63,223 nucleotides of DNA from NCBI GenBank assembly GCA_003167495.1, contig PMSX01000061.1:1-63223 (forward strand), read 5' to 3'. Made by a program: the position numbers and the translations under genes. Of the stretch, positions 17,790-27,427 are shown one piece after another. The notes under the pieces were generated by a model. It made no database searches, was not told the origin of the DNA, and saw only the letters and a program-made list of their open reading frames with translations. How positions within the stretch are numbered: the first letter of the stretch is position 1; each line of letters starts with the position of its first letter. Source of the DNA: Bryobacterales bacterium. GTDB taxonomy: Bacteria; Acidobacteriota; Terriglobia; Bryobacterales; Bryobacteraceae.

Positions 17790-19289
17790 CTAAAGCCGCG
17801 CCGCGACCGACTTCGTCTCGGTGTAATGCTCCATCACTTCTTTCCCCATCTCCCGGCCCCAGCCGGATTGTTTGTATCCGCCAAAGGGCCAAGCCGGGTC
17901 ACCGTAATTGTGGGTGTTGATGCAGATGGTGCCTGCCTTGATCTTACGGGCCATCATGTGCGCGACCTTTAAGTTGCGCGTCCAGACGCTCGCTTGCAGA
18001 CCGTACTCGGTATCGTTCGCGAATTTGGCCACGGAGTCGAGATCCTCGTCGTCAAACGATTGTACGCACACCACCGGTCCGAAGATCTCTTCGCGGACCA
18101 CACGCATATCGCGGTTGGTCTTCGCAAGCACCGTCGGCTCGACGAAATAACCGTGCCCATTGCCCGTCTTCCCGCCAACGACGACTTCCGCGCCTTCACC
18201 ATGGCCGGCCTGTATGTAGCCTGTGACCCGCTCATGTTGTTCTTTGGAAACCAGCGGACCCAGATTGACCGTCGGATCAAGACCGTGGCCGACTTTCAGT
18301 TTCCCGGCTTCCTCTACCACTCCACTCACAATGCGGTCGTAAACGGACTTGTGCGCAAACAGCCGCGAGCCCGCCGTGCAGCATTGACCCTGATTGTAGA
18401 AAATGGCGGCCGCTGTCCCGACAATCGCCAGATCGAGATCGGCATCGGGAAATACGATCGCGGGTGATTTGCCGCCCAATTCCAGCGAGACGCGCTTCAG
18501 ATTTCCCGCCGATGCTTTGACGATCAGTCTTCCCACTTCGGTGGAACCCGTGAACGCTATTTTATCGACGTCCGGATGCTCGGCGAGCGCCGCACCGGCC
18601 GTTTCCCCGAATCCCGTTACGATATTGACGACGCCATCCGGCACGCCCGCTTCCTGCACTAATTCGCCCAGCCGCAGGGCAGTGAGCGGAGTCTGCTCGG
18701 CCGGCTTCAGCACGATGGTGCAGCCAGCAGCCAGGGCGGGCGCAAGCTTCCACGCCGCCATCATGAGCGGGAAATTCCAGGGAATGATCTGACCCACCAC
18801 GCCGACCGGCTCGCGCACCGTATAAGCGTGCCAGTTTCCGGGACTCGAAACCTGAATCGTCTCACCGTTGAGCCGCGTCGCCCATCCCGCCATGTAGTGG
18901 AACATGTCGATCGAGCCCTCAACGTCTCCTCTGCGGGCGTTCGTTACTGGCTTTCCGTTATCGAGAGCCTCTAGTTCGGCGAGTTCATCGCCATAGCGCT
19001 CGAGAAGATCGCCCAGGCGCCACACAATCTTCGACCGCTCTCCCGGCGAAATACGCGACCATGGGCCCGTTTCAAACGCCCGGCGCGCTGCCGCAACCGC
19101 CAGATCAATATCCGCCTTATCACCCCCCGGCACGTGAGCGATTGTCTCTTCCGTTGCGGGATCTTCCACCGGAAAGGTCTCGCCGCTTTTCGCCGCCACC
19201 CATCTCCCGTCGATCAAAAGCTTGTGTTCCTTCTGCAAAAACTTTGCCGCGGCTGAACTCAGAGCCGGTTTCTCGATTGCAACGGTCAT
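17790..19289 (-). CDS. NAD(P)-dependent aldehyde dehydrogenase
   Basis: A protein of 499 residues that oxidises aldehydes to acids in the cytoplasm. The catalytic Cys lies in FYNQGQCCTAGSRLF, the general-base Glu in SLELGGKSPAIVF, and the cofactor motif in IAFTGSTEVGR. The C-terminal PFGGYKQSGWGREMG is typical of the betaine/retinal/phenylacetaldehyde dehydrogenase branch. The start is ATG 19289, 8 bases after AGGAG; the longer frame to 19331 has no such site. It is a single gene, convergent with the amidohydrolase. Confidence 0.93.
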   Translation of the reverse strand: MTVAIEKPALSSAAAKFLQKEHKLLIDGRWVAAKSGETFPVEDPATEETIAHVPGGDKADIDLAVAAARRAFETGPWSRISPGERSKIVWRLGDLLERYGDELAELEALDNGKPVTNARRGDVEGSIDMFHYMAGWATRLNGETIQVSSPGNWHAYTVREPVGVVGQIIPWNFPLMMAAWKLAPALAAGCTIVLKPAEQTPLTALRLGELVQEAGVPDGVVNIVTGFGETAGAALAEHPDVDKIAFTGSTEVGRLIVKASAGNLKRVSLELGGKSPAIVFPDADLDLAIVGTAAAIFYNQGQCCTAGSRLFAHKSVYDRIVSGVVEEAGKLKVGHGLDPTVNLGPLVSKEQHERVTGYIQAGHGEGAEVVVGGKTGNGHGYFVEPTVLAKTNRDMRVVREEIFGPVVCVQSFDDEDLDSVAKFANDTEYGLQASVWTRNLKVAHMMARKIKAGTICINTHNYGDPAWPFGGYKQSGWGREMGKEVMEHYTETKSVAARL

Positions 19290-19606
19290 TTGGCATTCTC
19301 CTATCAAGATGCTTATTGGATTGCAGCACACATTCTACCGAACTCGAGCGGGGTGCTGATCCTGTTTAACCGAATGTAAAAGCAAAAACCTGCCCTTTAT
19401 TACGGCTCAGCCTTACGCGGAGTGACGCAGCACATCGTCGATAGCGTTGCATGCCGTAATCCAGAGCAGTGAGCACGTCATCCAATTGCTGAAGTTTTAG
19501 TTGGCCGATCGGTTTGAAGCTGCGAAGTTACAACCCTGGCGTAACTACGGTGATTCACGCCCAATGCATGCCCCTGGTCGTGAAGCTCTCTGTAAGTTGT
19601 CGAAAA
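19290..19606. other. Intergenic region before tRNA-Pro
   Basis: No gene, repeat or structured RNA was recognised here. It should contain the promoter of the aldehyde dehydrogenase and the 3' region of the tRNA transcript. Confidence 0.3.
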
Positions 19607-19684
19607 TGGTCGGGCTGCCGGGATTTGAACCCGGGACCTCTTGCACCCCAAGCAAGCGCGCTAGCCAGGCTGCGCCACAGCCCG
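19607..19684 (-). tRNA. tRNA-Pro (anticodon GGG)
   Basis: On the minus strand the acceptor stem is CGGGCTG (19684..19678) paired with CAGCCCG (19617..19611), followed by discriminator A and an encoded CCA (19609..19607). The anticodon stem CTTGC/GCAAG closes a 7-base loop TTGGGGT, giving anticodon GGG at positions 34-36. The T arm has GGTTCAAATCC. The length is 78 bases including CCA. Confidence 0.95.
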
Positions 19685-19718
19685 AAACTTCTTCATTTTA
19701 CCGCACTTGCTAAAAACT

Positions 19719-20849
19719 CTATCCTCCCGCGCGTTCCTGCTTGCGGTCGGCCACAATTGTCACTTCAATATCGTTCGCCATGCCCACTACCTGATGCACA
19801 AAACTCTTGCCTAGCATCCGGTCCATCCCCTTGCCCACCAGCCGGGGCAAAAAGATCTGCCGCGCGTTGTGCATCCGCGCAAACTCCACAATCGTCTTCG
19901 CATGGTCGGCCCCCACCAGCACGCGCGTTTCAATGTGCAAATTGCGGGCGAAATTCAAATGACGCTCCACCGCTACGCGCTTCTCGGTGGGCAAAGACTT
20001 CAGATCGCTCTCCTCCGCCACAAACAGTGCAAAGCAATCGGCATGAATCACATCGGCCACCCGCTTGCCGCGCCTGATCAGCATCGCTGTCGAAGGATCG
20101 TCGCTGATATAAATCACCACCGCGTCGTGCAATTGGGGCCCGCTCGCCTGTCCATTGGCCGAAGCGGCCGGCGAAACCGCGGCAGCCGCATCGCTCGCCT
20201 CCAGCCGCTCTTCTACTTCCATCGCCGTCTGGCGCAACGCCATCTCGCGCAAGGCCACCAACGTAGATTCCTTGAAGAAATTCTCCAGCGCCCGCTTGGC
20301 TTTATCCTGCGGATACACCACTCCGCGCTCTAGCCGGTTCAGCAGCGCGCGCGGCGTCAAATCTACCATCACCACTTCCACCGCTTGCTTCACCACCCAA
20401 TCCGGAATCGTCTCCCGCACCTTCACGCCCGTCACATGCGCCATGTGATCGTTCAGGCTCTCCAGATGCTGCACGTTCATCGTCGTCAGCACGTCAATCC
20501 CGTGCTCCAAAATAAACAACACGTCTTCCCAGCGCTTTGCGCGCGCCGACCCGGGCACATTCGTGTGCGGAAACTCGTCTATCACCGCCACCATCGGTTT
20601 GCGCGCGATGACCGCTTCGGTATCCATCTCCTCAAACGTGGCGCCGCGGTAATCCACTCTCTTGCGCGGTACTGTTTCCAGGCCCTCCGTCTTCGCTATG
20701 GTGTCTTTGCGGCCATGCGGCTCGAAATAGCCGATCACCACATCCACGCCTTTGGCCTTGAGACCCTGCGCCTCCTCCAACATCTGGTAGGTCTTGCCTA
20801 CGCCCGCGGCGTAGCCAAGGAAAATCTTCAGTTTTCCGGGACTACTCAT
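19719..20849 (-). CDS. KdpD N-terminal sensor module as a separate protein (KdpD + USP domains)
   Basis: A cytoplasmic protein of 376 residues. Residues 1-210 are the KdpD N-terminal domain, with the Walker-A-like GYAAGVGKT (residues 12-20) and VAVIDEFPHTNVPGSARAKR. Residues about 245-370 are a universal-stress-protein domain of the type that binds nucleotides or cyclic di-AMP in KdpD. The transmembrane and kinase parts of a normal KdpD (about 900 residues) are missing here and encoded by the separate gene at 21574. It overlaps kdpE by 4 bases. It probably modulates the kinase half; no kdpFABC transporter is in the window. Confidence 0.85.
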   Translation of the reverse strand: MSSPGKLKIFLGYAAGVGKTYQMLEEAQGLKAKGVDVVIGYFEPHGRKDTIAKTEGLETVPRKRVDYRGATFEEMDTEAVIARKPMVAVIDEFPHTNVPGSARAKRWEDVLFILEHGIDVLTTMNVQHLESLNDHMAHVTGVKVRETIPDWVVKQAVEVVMVDLTPRALLNRLERGVVYPQDKAKRALENFFKESTLVALREMALRQTAMEVEERLEASDAAAAVSPAASANGQASGPQLHDAVVIYISDDPSTAMLIRRGKRVADVIHADCFALFVAEESDLKSLPTEKRVAVERHLNFARNLHIETRVLVGADHAKTIVEFARMHNARQIFLPRLVGKGMDRMLGKSFVHQVVGMANDIEVTIVADRKQERAGG

Positions 20850-21577
20850 GGCGCTGTTTCACCAATCGGCTTGGCATTTTCCTGAGGTAGAACAAAACGG
20901 TACCCAATCCAGGGTTCAGTAACAATGTATCGCGGGTGCGCATGATCCGGCTCGATTTTCTTGCGCAACTGGCTTACAAACACTCGCAAATACTCCACCT
21001 CATCGCCATAATCCGGACCCCAAATCGTTTGCAAAAGCTTGCGGTGCGGAATGGGCTTATTCGCATTAGCCAGCAGATAGCGCAGCAAATCGAACTCTTT
21101 CGGCGTCAGCCGCACAACCTTTCCCTTAATCGTAACTTGCCGCGCCGCGATGTTCACCGAGAAATTCTCGGCCACAATGATGGATTCTTCCGTTGCCCCC
21201 GTCGGTCCCCCCAAACGCCGAAGATTCGCGCGAATGCGCGCCAGCAATTCATTTACGCTGAAGGGTTTGGTGATGTAGTCGTCGGCGCCGGCGTCCAGCG
21301 CCGCAATCTTGTCCTGCTCACTGTCCCGAACCGAGAGTATGATAATCGGCACTTCCGAAACCGCGCGAATCTCCCGGCAGGCCGCCATGCCGCCCATGCC
21401 CGGCATGTTCATATCGAGCAAAATTAAATCGGGATTGTTCGCGCGCAACGATTCCAGCGCTTCTTCGCCTGTACGTGCCTCGTAAGCTTCATAGCCGTTG
21501 GAGGCCAGCGCAGTCTTCATCACGCGCCGGATCTGCGGCTCATCGTCGACAATCAAGATTCGCTCTGCTGTGTTCAT
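20846..21577 (-). CDS. KdpE-like response regulator
   Basis: An OmpR-family regulator of 243 residues. The receiver has the acidic pair in ILIVDDEPQIRR, the phosphorylated Asp in LILLDMNMPGMGG and the conserved Lys in YITKPFSVNEL. The winged helix contains RLTPKEFDLLRYLLANANK and the KdpE-like VEYLRVFVSQLRKKIE. It overlaps both neighbours by 4 bases, lying between the two halves of KdpD, so it surely works with them. Its target, normally the kdpFABC promoter, is not in this window. Confidence 0.88.
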   Translation of the reverse strand: MNTAERILIVDDEPQIRRVMKTALASNGYEAYEARTGEEALESLRANNPDLILLDMNMPGMGGMAACREIRAVSEVPIIILSVRDSEQDKIAALDAGADDYITKPFSVNELLARIRANLRRLGGPTGATEESIIVAENFSVNIAARQVTIKGKVVRLTPKEFDLLRYLLANANKPIPHRKLLQTIWGPDYGDEVEYLRVFVSQLRKKIEPDHAHPRYIVTEPWIGYRFVLPQENAKPIGETAP

Positions 21578-23025
21578 GTGGTCGCAGCCGGTTCGGCCAA
21601 CGCCGCGGAATGTCTCGCCGCTGGCAGCGTCGCGGTGAATCGCGAACCTTGTCCAAACTGGCTTTCCACCAACACAGTGCCGCCGTGCGCTTCAGCAATC
21701 TCGCGCGCAATCGACAATCCCATCCCCGTTCCTTGCACCGCCGCATGATCCCTCCGCGCGCGGTAAAACTTGTCGAAAATCCGTCGCTGCTCCAACTCCG
21801 TCAAGCCTTGGCCTTCGTCGCGCACCTCAATTCTCACCAGGCCATTCTCCTCCTCGGCGGAAACCGTAATAGGCTTGCCCGCCGGACTGTACTTCAGCGC
21901 GTTATCCAATAACTGTTTAATTAATTCGACAATGAGTTCGGGGTCAGCGAACACCACCGGCATGCTTCCCTCAACTCGGATCGGGTGCGAGGCAGCGCGC
22001 TGCGCTAATGCCTCGATTGCCGCACGAATCAAAACATCCACCGGAACTGCTTGGTGCTCTAGTTTGAAACGCTTTGCCTCAATCCGTGCCAAGTGAAGAG
22101 CCTCTCCCATGAGCCGGCCCAGGCGTTGCGCTTCTTGTTGCACGACGCTGATTAAATCCTCACGCTGCTCTGCGGAAACGCGCCCCGAATGCAGCATGTC
22201 CGCCGCGGCTTCAATTGCCGTCAGCGGTGTTTTCAATTCATGAGCCAGCGCATCAATCATTACAGATTTCAGTTCTTCGCTCCGGCGCACAGCCTCCGCG
22301 CGGTTGGCGGCCTGTCGCGTCTGGGCCTGCGCCAAGCCCACCGCTATCGTGTTTCCTAGAGATTGCACCAAACCAAGAGGCAAAGGGTCGCCCGCAAACG
22401 CAAAACTGCCGTAGACCTTGTTCCCCAATGTGATGGGTATCATCGTCACGCGCCCGTTCGTCTCAATCGATCCATAGTGCGCAGCCTTTCTCAGCCCAGC
22501 CTCCGCAATCGCACCGTTTTGGCTCGAACGGTAGATTTCGCCGCTCGCGCTTTCAAACGAAGCGGCCTCTTCCAACGCAAAAAGCTCGATGCACTTGTTT
22601 ACGAAGATTCGCTGCACGTCTTTGGCTCCGCCGTCGCTGAGCAGAATCGCGCGATTCAAAGCATGTAGCTTTTCGGAGTCCGCTTGGCGTACGGCCATTT
22701 CATCCCTTTGCCGCCGCAACCGCGCCGAAAGGTTCGTCGCAAACAGCGAAACAGCCAGGAAAACGCTCAGCGCAATCCATCCTTGTGGGTCGCTTATGCT
22801 GATCTGCCAAATGGGCGGGATGAAGAAGTAATCCAGACATAGCGTCGCTGCTATCGATGCGACAATCGCCTCCGTGCGCGAAGCATAAGCACCGGCCAGC
22901 AAGACACCCAACAGTAAAAAAAGAGCCGCGGTCGTAGCGTTACTGTGCAAAAGATAAAAGCACAGCAACGCAATGGCAAGTGAGCTGGTCGCCGCCGCCA
23001 AAGGACCCAATAAAACCTTGCGCAT
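21574..23025 (-). CDS. KdpD C-terminal half: membrane histidine kinase (DUF4118)
   Basis: A protein of 483 residues that corresponds to the second half of KdpD. Residues 1-110 form the four-helix DUF4118 membrane region (LLFLLLGVLLAGAY, FIPPIWQISISDPQGWIAL). A GAF-like region follows, then HisKA with DALAHELKTPLTAIEAAADM (His262) and an ATPase domain (LLDNALKYSPAG, VRDEGQGL, GTGMGLSIARE). The N-terminal KdpD/USP module, normally fused, is the separate gene at 19719. It starts 24 bases after mnmE and may be on the same transcript. Confidence 0.87.
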   Translation of the reverse strand: MRKVLLGPLAAATSSLAIALLCFYLLHSNATTAALFLLLGVLLAGAYASRTEAIVASIAATLCLDYFFIPPIWQISISDPQGWIALSVFLAVSLFATNLSARLRRQRDEMAVRQADSEKLHALNRAILLSDGGAKDVQRIFVNKCIELFALEEAASFESASGEIYRSSQNGAIAEAGLRKAAHYGSIETNGRVTMIPITLGNKVYGSFAFAGDPLPLGLVQSLGNTIAVGLAQAQTRQAANRAEAVRRSEELKSVMIDALAHELKTPLTAIEAAADMLHSGRVSAEQREDLISVVQQEAQRLGRLMGEALHLARIEAKRFKLEHQAVPVDVLIRAAIEALAQRAASHPIRVEGSMPVVFADPELIVELIKQLLDNALKYSPAGKPITVSAEEENGLVRIEVRDEGQGLTELEQRRIFDKFYRARRDHAAVQGTGMGLSIAREIAEAHGGTVLVESQFGQGSRFTATLPAARHSAALAEPAATT

Positions 23026-23049
23026 TCTGCCTCTAGTCTAGCGATTTCT

Positions 23050-24402
23050 TCATTTCCCTATACAAAACGTCGAAAAAATCCTATTCAAAATGTCGTCGGC
23101 CGTTGTGGCCCCCGTCACCGCATCAATTGGCCGCAACGTTGCATAAAGATCCAACAGCAACATCTCATGCGGCAATCCAAAACCAACCGCGCGCCGCGCA
23201 TTCTCCAAAGCCGCCACACTTTCCTTCAGCAGCCCTTCATGCCGGATGCTGGTGATGGCGCCGCTCTCCGGAGCCGCCAATCCCGTTGCCGTCAATCTGC
23301 GCAAAATCGCCTCTTGCAATTCCGCAATCCCCGCGCCCGTCACGGCCGATACCTGCAGCAATCCAGCCTCACCCTCGAACCGCCGCGGCAAATCGCTCTT
23401 ATTGCCCACCAGCAGCGGTTTCCGTTCAGCTAGTTTCTCGCGTAATGCACGGTCATCCGCCGTCGCCTCCGCCGATAAATCAAAAACCAACAACGTCAAG
23501 TCGGCATCCGCCACCGCTTGATGCGTTCGTTCAATGCCAAGCCGCTCCACCAAATCGCTGCCCTCGCGAATACCCGCCGTATCCACTAGCTTCACCGGAA
23601 TTCCGTTCAACGAAGTGCTCTCCGAAACCGTATCGCGCGTAGTGCCCGGTATATCGGTCACAATCGCGCGCTCCTGCTGCAGCAATCGATTAAAAAGGCT
23701 GCTCTTCCCCACATTCGGTCGGCCCGCAATCGCCAGCGTAAAGCCCGCGAACACCAGCTTGCCCGCCGCAAAGGTCGCTAGCAGCGCACTCAAGCCCTCC
23801 TCAATGGGCGTCAAGCGTCCCAGAATCTGCTCCGCATTCGCCACACTGATGTCGTCTTCCGCAAAATCGATGCCGGCTTCGAGCAAGGAAATCAATTCCA
23901 GCAACCGCTCTTTCAACGGCCGGATGCGGCGCGACACCGATCCTTCCATCTGCTGCGCCGCTACCCGCGCCTGATACAAAGTTGTCGCATCAATCAATTC
24001 GCGGACCGCTTCCGCTTGCGGCAAATCGATGCGTCCGTTGATATAGGCGCGCAGCGTAAACTCGCCGGGCTCGGCTAAGCGTGCGCCTAAGGCAACCGCG
24101 CGCTCCAGGCACAACTGCAACACCACAGGCGAACCGTGGCACGCAATCTCTACAACATCTTCCGCCGTGTAAGAGCGCGGCTCTCGAAAGAACGAGACAA
24201 CCACTTGGTCCACTGGCGCTCCGGCGTCATCCAGCAACACTGCCAGTTCGCACGACCACGCCTTCCACTCCGGCTCATGGTGCGCGAACCGCAGCAAGCG
24301 TTGGGCAATCTTGCAGCTGTCGGCTCCGGAGAGACGCACCACTCCCAGACCGCCTCTTCCCAAAGGAGTTGAGATGGCGACGATCGTGTCGCGCGTGTTC
24401 AT
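23050..24402 (-). CDS. mnmE: tRNA modification GTPase MnmE
   Basis: A protein of 450 residues, normal length. The N-terminal folate-binding domain begins [20 protein letters not shown]; the inserted GTPase domain shows G1 (GRPNVGKSS), G2/G3 ([13 protein letters not shown]) and G4 (NKSD); the protein ends in the conserved FCIGK containing the catalytic Cys. With MnmG it installs the carboxymethylaminomethyl group on the wobble uridine of several tRNAs. It lies in the conserved rpmH-rnpA-yidD-yidC-jag-mnmE order and starts 9 bases after khpB. Confidence 0.97.
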   Translation of the reverse strand: MNTRDTIVAISTPLGRGGLGVVRLSGADSCKIAQRLLRFAHHEPEWKAWSCELAVLLDDAGAPVDQVVVSFFREPRSYTAEDVVEIACHGSPVVLQLCLERAVALGARLAEPGEFTLRAYINGRIDLPQAEAVRELIDATTLYQARVAAQQMEGSVSRRIRPLKERLLELISLLEAGIDFAEDDISVANAEQILGRLTPIEEGLSALLATFAAGKLVFAGFTLAIAGRPNVGKSSLFNRLLQQERAIVTDIPGTTRDTVSESTSLNGIPVKLVDTAGIREGSDLVERLGIERTHQAVADADLTLLVFDLSAEATADDRALREKLAERKPLLVGNKSDLPRRFEGEAGLLQVSAVTGAGIAELQEAILRRLTATGLAAPESGAITSIRHEGLLKESVAALENARRAVGFGLPHEMLLLDLYATLRPIDAVTGATTADDILNRIFSTFCIGK

Positions 24403-24411
24403 GTGATCTGT

Positions 24412-25083
24412 TTAGCGGCCGCGTCCGCCGCGCGGAGGACGATTGCCGCCGGCGCCACGGTGTCCGCCCCCGCCGTGTCCGGGAGGTCCGCCCCGATGCC
24501 CGCCACCGCCGCGGTCAAAGCCGCCTCTACCACCGCCCGGCGGCCGTCCACCGCCTTGGAATGGGCGTTGCGCGGGAGGTGCAGGCGGCGTTGCCATATC
24601 AGCCGGCACAACCACTACTGCGCGCGCCGGACCCACGCCCACACTTTCGCTCCGCAGTTCTTTCTCATCGCGCAACGCCAAATGAATCACCCGGCGTTCG
24701 CGGCTGCTCATCGGATTAAAGTAGAACGGCGCGTGCGTGCGCTTCACCTTATCGGCCGCCGCCAGCGCGCTCATGCGCAGCTCTTCCATGCGTAACAACC
24801 GGTAATCGTTCGCGTCAAACGAAATCAGCGAATGATCCTCCGGCGGCAGGCGCAGCGCCTCCATCGACAAGTGCTCAAGCGCCAGCAGCAACTCGGCGCG
24901 GTTCTCCAGCAACAGCTCAACATCTGGCCCCGAAAAGTGCACAGTCACTTCCGGATTCTCAACCTCTGGATGCGGGTTCTCCGGCGTCTTTAACTCAAAA
25001 CTGAGATTGAATCCGGCGTGGGCCAGAACAGGCTTTATAAACTCCTCCAGCTTCGGACGCAACGCTTCTTTGGTGTATTTCAT
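24412..25083 (-). CDS. khpB: KhpB/Jag-like KH-R3H RNA-binding protein with a Gly/Arg-rich tail
   Basis: A protein of 223 residues. Residues 1-90 resemble the KH-like domain of Jag/SpoIIIJ-associated proteins, and residues 95-155 the R3H domain (APFYFNPMSSRERRVIHLAL, the 'NPM.S.ERR.IH' signature). The Jag-N domain is absent. From about residue 170 the chain is a low-complexity tail of Gly, Arg, Pro and His with repeated GGxRG / RGGxGG units, resembling RGG tails of RNA-binding proteins. Known KhpB proteins bind small and messenger RNAs and affect cell elongation. The gene lies between yidC and mnmE, its usual place. Confidence 0.85.
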   Translation of the reverse strand: MKYTKEALRPKLEEFIKPVLAHAGFNLSFELKTPENPHPEVENPEVTVHFSGPDVELLLENRAELLLALEHLSMEALRLPPEDHSLISFDANDYRLLRMEELRMSALAAADKVKRTHAPFYFNPMSSRERRVIHLALRDEKELRSESVGVGPARAVVVVPADMATPPAPPAQRPFQGGGRPPGGGRGGFDRGGGGHRGGPPGHGGGGHRGAGGNRPPRGGRGR

Positions 25084-25089
25084 GCGGAT

Positions 25090-26835
25090 TTATTTTTTAA
25101 CCGTGCTTCTGACCGGCGCCTTTGGAGCTGGTGGTGGAGGTATGGGCGCTGGCATAAAGCGATTCACAATAAGCTGAAACACGATTCCGACTAAGTTCCC
25201 TGTCAAATAGTAGAGTACTAATCCCGAAGATAGATTATAGAAAAAGAAACCCAGCATCAAAGGCATGAACATGAACATCTTCTGCTGGTTCGGGTCCACG
25301 CCCGCCTGCGGCGTCAGCTTTTGCGTCAAGAATTGCGTCGCAATCATTACCAGCGGCAGCACGTGAATGAAAAATGTTTCGGGCCCCGACAAATCCGATA
25401 CCCATAACCACGGCGCATGCCGCAGTTGAATCGCGATGCTCAAAACCTTATAAAACGCATAAAAAAACGGCAATTGCAGCACCAGCGGCAAGCATCCGCC
25501 CACCGGATTTACGCCTTCCCTCTTATAGAGGTCCATCACCTCTTGGTTCTGCTCCGCCTTTTTCGGATCGTTAATCTTGATGTTCTTGTACTTTTCGTTG
25601 ATCGCCTTCAACTGCGGCTGCAACTTCTGCATTTTGCGCGCCGACTTCAAGCTCGACAGTCGGATCGGGAACAGAGCCGAATTGATAATCAGCGTGACGA
25701 GAATGATCGCCCAGCCAAAGTTGTGGCCCGTCCAATGATCGGCCACATAGTTAAGAGATTGAAAGAGTGGCTTGGCAATAATGCCAAAAGTTCCCCAGTC
25801 AATCAATCTGTCCAGCTTCGGATTCACGCCTTCCAATAAGTGCGAATCCTTCGGGCCGACGAACAGTAAGAACGAATTCTGCGGAGCCACGGAAAGGCCA
25901 ACCCCGGCATACTGCACGGGGTCGCTCTCACCGCCAATTTTGACTCCGTCGGAATACGTTCGCACTTCTAACGGAGTGTTGTCTGGGGGTAAAACCACCG
26001 CCGCAAAGAAGCCGTCTTCAATTCCGCCAAATGTGAAGTTGCCCGTTTCCGATAACGGTCCGTTTTTCGCCTTCCCAGCTGCGTTCGTGACGAAGCTCTT
26101 GTCCCACCACAAGAATCCGGTTCCGGCCGGATCGTAGTGTACCGTCTGGATCTTCGAAAAGGCCTTAAATACCTTGCTGTCGCCGAATCCGCCGCGCCAG
26201 GTCAACAAATGCGGCAGGTTGACATTGCCGTCCACAACCGAAGACTTCACCGTCGAAAGATAGCTGTCTTTCTTGAACTCAAAAGATTTCTGAATGCTCG
26301 TCTTTCCATCCGAATAAGAGAAGTCGATGGTATCGCCGCCATCGGAAACCTGCGTTTGATACAAAACGGCATTCGCATCAAATGCCGGCTTCTGTGCTTG
26401 AAAATCCATCGCGAACGGCAGCGGCACTTGCGATTCCGTATTGATCAACTGCAGTGGTTTTCCCGCATCGTCTTTGTACTTCTTAAGTACCCAGCTCTTC
26501 ACCACCGCTCCTCGATTTGTGAAGACGATGTGATATAGATCTGAATCGATTTCAGTCGTGGTCTCTGCGCCGCCTTGCACTGGGGCGAGCGCCGCCGCTT
26601 GCGCTGACTGGCTTACGGGAGCAGCTGCCGCCGGCTTTTCCCCCGTCATCTGCACAGTGGGCGCGCTGGAGGTCGCCGTTACGTTAGCTGGCGGCGTTGC
26701 GGGCTTCGGCGCCGGAGCAGGCTTAAAAAAATATTGCCAGCCCAGCAGCACCAGCATCATCAACGCCAACGCCAGCGGCAAACGCTTTTCAAAAGAAGGC
26801 GGTTCGGGCGGAACGGAACCCGGACTGTTAGACAT
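25090..26835 (-). CDS. yidC: Membrane protein insertase YidC
   Basis: A protein of 581 residues of the Gram-negative type. A first membrane helix (LALALMMLVLLGWQYFF), a large periplasmic beta domain (residues about 60-350) and the C-terminal five-helix insertase core (GWAIILVTLIINSALFPIRL, GCLPLVLQLPFFYAFYKVL) are visible. The conserved positively charged residue within the membrane groove is the Arg in 'FPIRLSSLKSARKMQKLQP'. It inserts proteins into the inner membrane alone or with SecYEG. Neighbours yidD and khpB confirm the identity. Confidence 0.97.
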   Translation of the reverse strand: MSNSPGSVPPEPPSFEKRLPLALALMMLVLLGWQYFFKPAPAPKPATPPANVTATSSAPTVQMTGEKPAAAAPVSQSAQAAALAPVQGGAETTTEIDSDLYHIVFTNRGAVVKSWVLKKYKDDAGKPLQLINTESQVPLPFAMDFQAQKPAFDANAVLYQTQVSDGGDTIDFSYSDGKTSIQKSFEFKKDSYLSTVKSSVVDGNVNLPHLLTWRGGFGDSKVFKAFSKIQTVHYDPAGTGFLWWDKSFVTNAAGKAKNGPLSETGNFTFGGIEDGFFAAVVLPPDNTPLEVRTYSDGVKIGGESDPVQYAGVGLSVAPQNSFLLFVGPKDSHLLEGVNPKLDRLIDWGTFGIIAKPLFQSLNYVADHWTGHNFGWAIILVTLIINSALFPIRLSSLKSARKMQKLQPQLKAINEKYKNIKINDPKKAEQNQEVMDLYKREGVNPVGGCLPLVLQLPFFYAFYKVLSIAIQLRHAPWLWVSDLSGPETFFIHVLPLVMIATQFLTQKLTPQAGVDPNQQKMFMFMPLMLGFFFYNLSSGLVLYYLTGNLVGIVFQLIVNRFMPAPIPPPPAPKAPVRSTVKK

Positions 26836-26858
26836 AAATGGCTCTCACAATAAACTTT

Positions 26859-27068
26859 TTACCGGACTGGATCATAACCGCCTTCGTGAAACGGATGGCA
26901 GCGGCCCAGCCGCTTCAAACCCATCCAAACACCCCGCAACGCGCCATGCGCCGCAATGGCGTCCATCATATATTCCGAACACGTGGGCCGGTACCGGCAC
27001 GCCGACGGCAGCCACGGCGAGATCCACAACTTGTAGCCCTTGAGCAGCGCGATTAAGATTGTCTGCAT
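26859..27068 (-). CDS. yidD: Membrane protein insertion efficiency factor YidD
   Basis: A short protein of 69 residues with the family motifs [21 protein letters not shown] and [12 protein letters not shown]. It is a membrane-associated helper of YidC. It overlaps the end of rnpA by 16 bases and ends 23 bases before yidC, the standard arrangement. Confidence 0.95.
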   Translation of the reverse strand: MQTILIALLKGYKLWISPWLPSACRYRPTCSEYMMDAIAAHGALRGVWMGLKRLGRCHPFHEGGYDPVR

Positions 27069-27403
27069 CGCTCTAAAATCCGCCCCACTTCACGGCACAG
27101 ATCCTCAAATGGCGCTTCCGCCAGATTGCGGCGCGGGTTAAACACAATTGACCAACGGTCCGGCGCTTCGCTAATCTGCCTGCCTATCGCTTCGCGCATG
27201 CGCCGCTTCAACCGGTTGCGCACTACTGCTTTTCCTAGGGCCCGCGGCGTTGTTAGACCAAACCGCGCGGGGATCGCCACAGCATCGTCAGCCGCGCGCA
27301 AACAGAACGCCGCAAAATAACGGCTGGTCATGCGAATGCCAGACTGATACGCGCTACGAAACTCCGCTGGCCGTAAAAGGCGCCTTGGTTTTGGAAGTGA
27401 CAG
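27053..27403 (-). CDS. rnpA: Ribonuclease P protein component, apparent CTG start
   Basis: The protein subunit of RNase P, which processes tRNA 5' ends. The first ATG (27331) would give 92 residues lacking the conserved N-terminus. Reading upstream in frame gives [19 protein letters not shown] and QSGIR before that ATG, the typical RnpA beginning (LR..EF...Y..G). The in-frame stop TAG is only four codons above a CTG at 27403, and there is no ATG, GTG or TTG between, so CTG is the likely start, giving 116 residues, normal length. The core motif [19 protein letters not shown] is present. It begins 24 bases after rpmH. An undetected sequence error upstream is the alternative. Confidence 0.9.
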   Translation of the reverse strand: MSLPKPRRLLRPAEFRSAYQSGIRMTSRYFAAFCLRAADDAVAIPARFGLTTPRALGKAVVRNRLKRRMREAIGRQISEAPDRWSIVFNPRRNLAEAPFEDLCREVGRILERCRQS

Positions 27404-27427
27404 CGAAAATCGTCTCTACTGATCGTT

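Noticed and set aside
19719..20849. Truncated KdpD as a pseudogene
   Set aside because: Both KdpD halves are intact, have proper starts and stops and are coupled by 4-base overlaps, so an organised split is more likely than decay.
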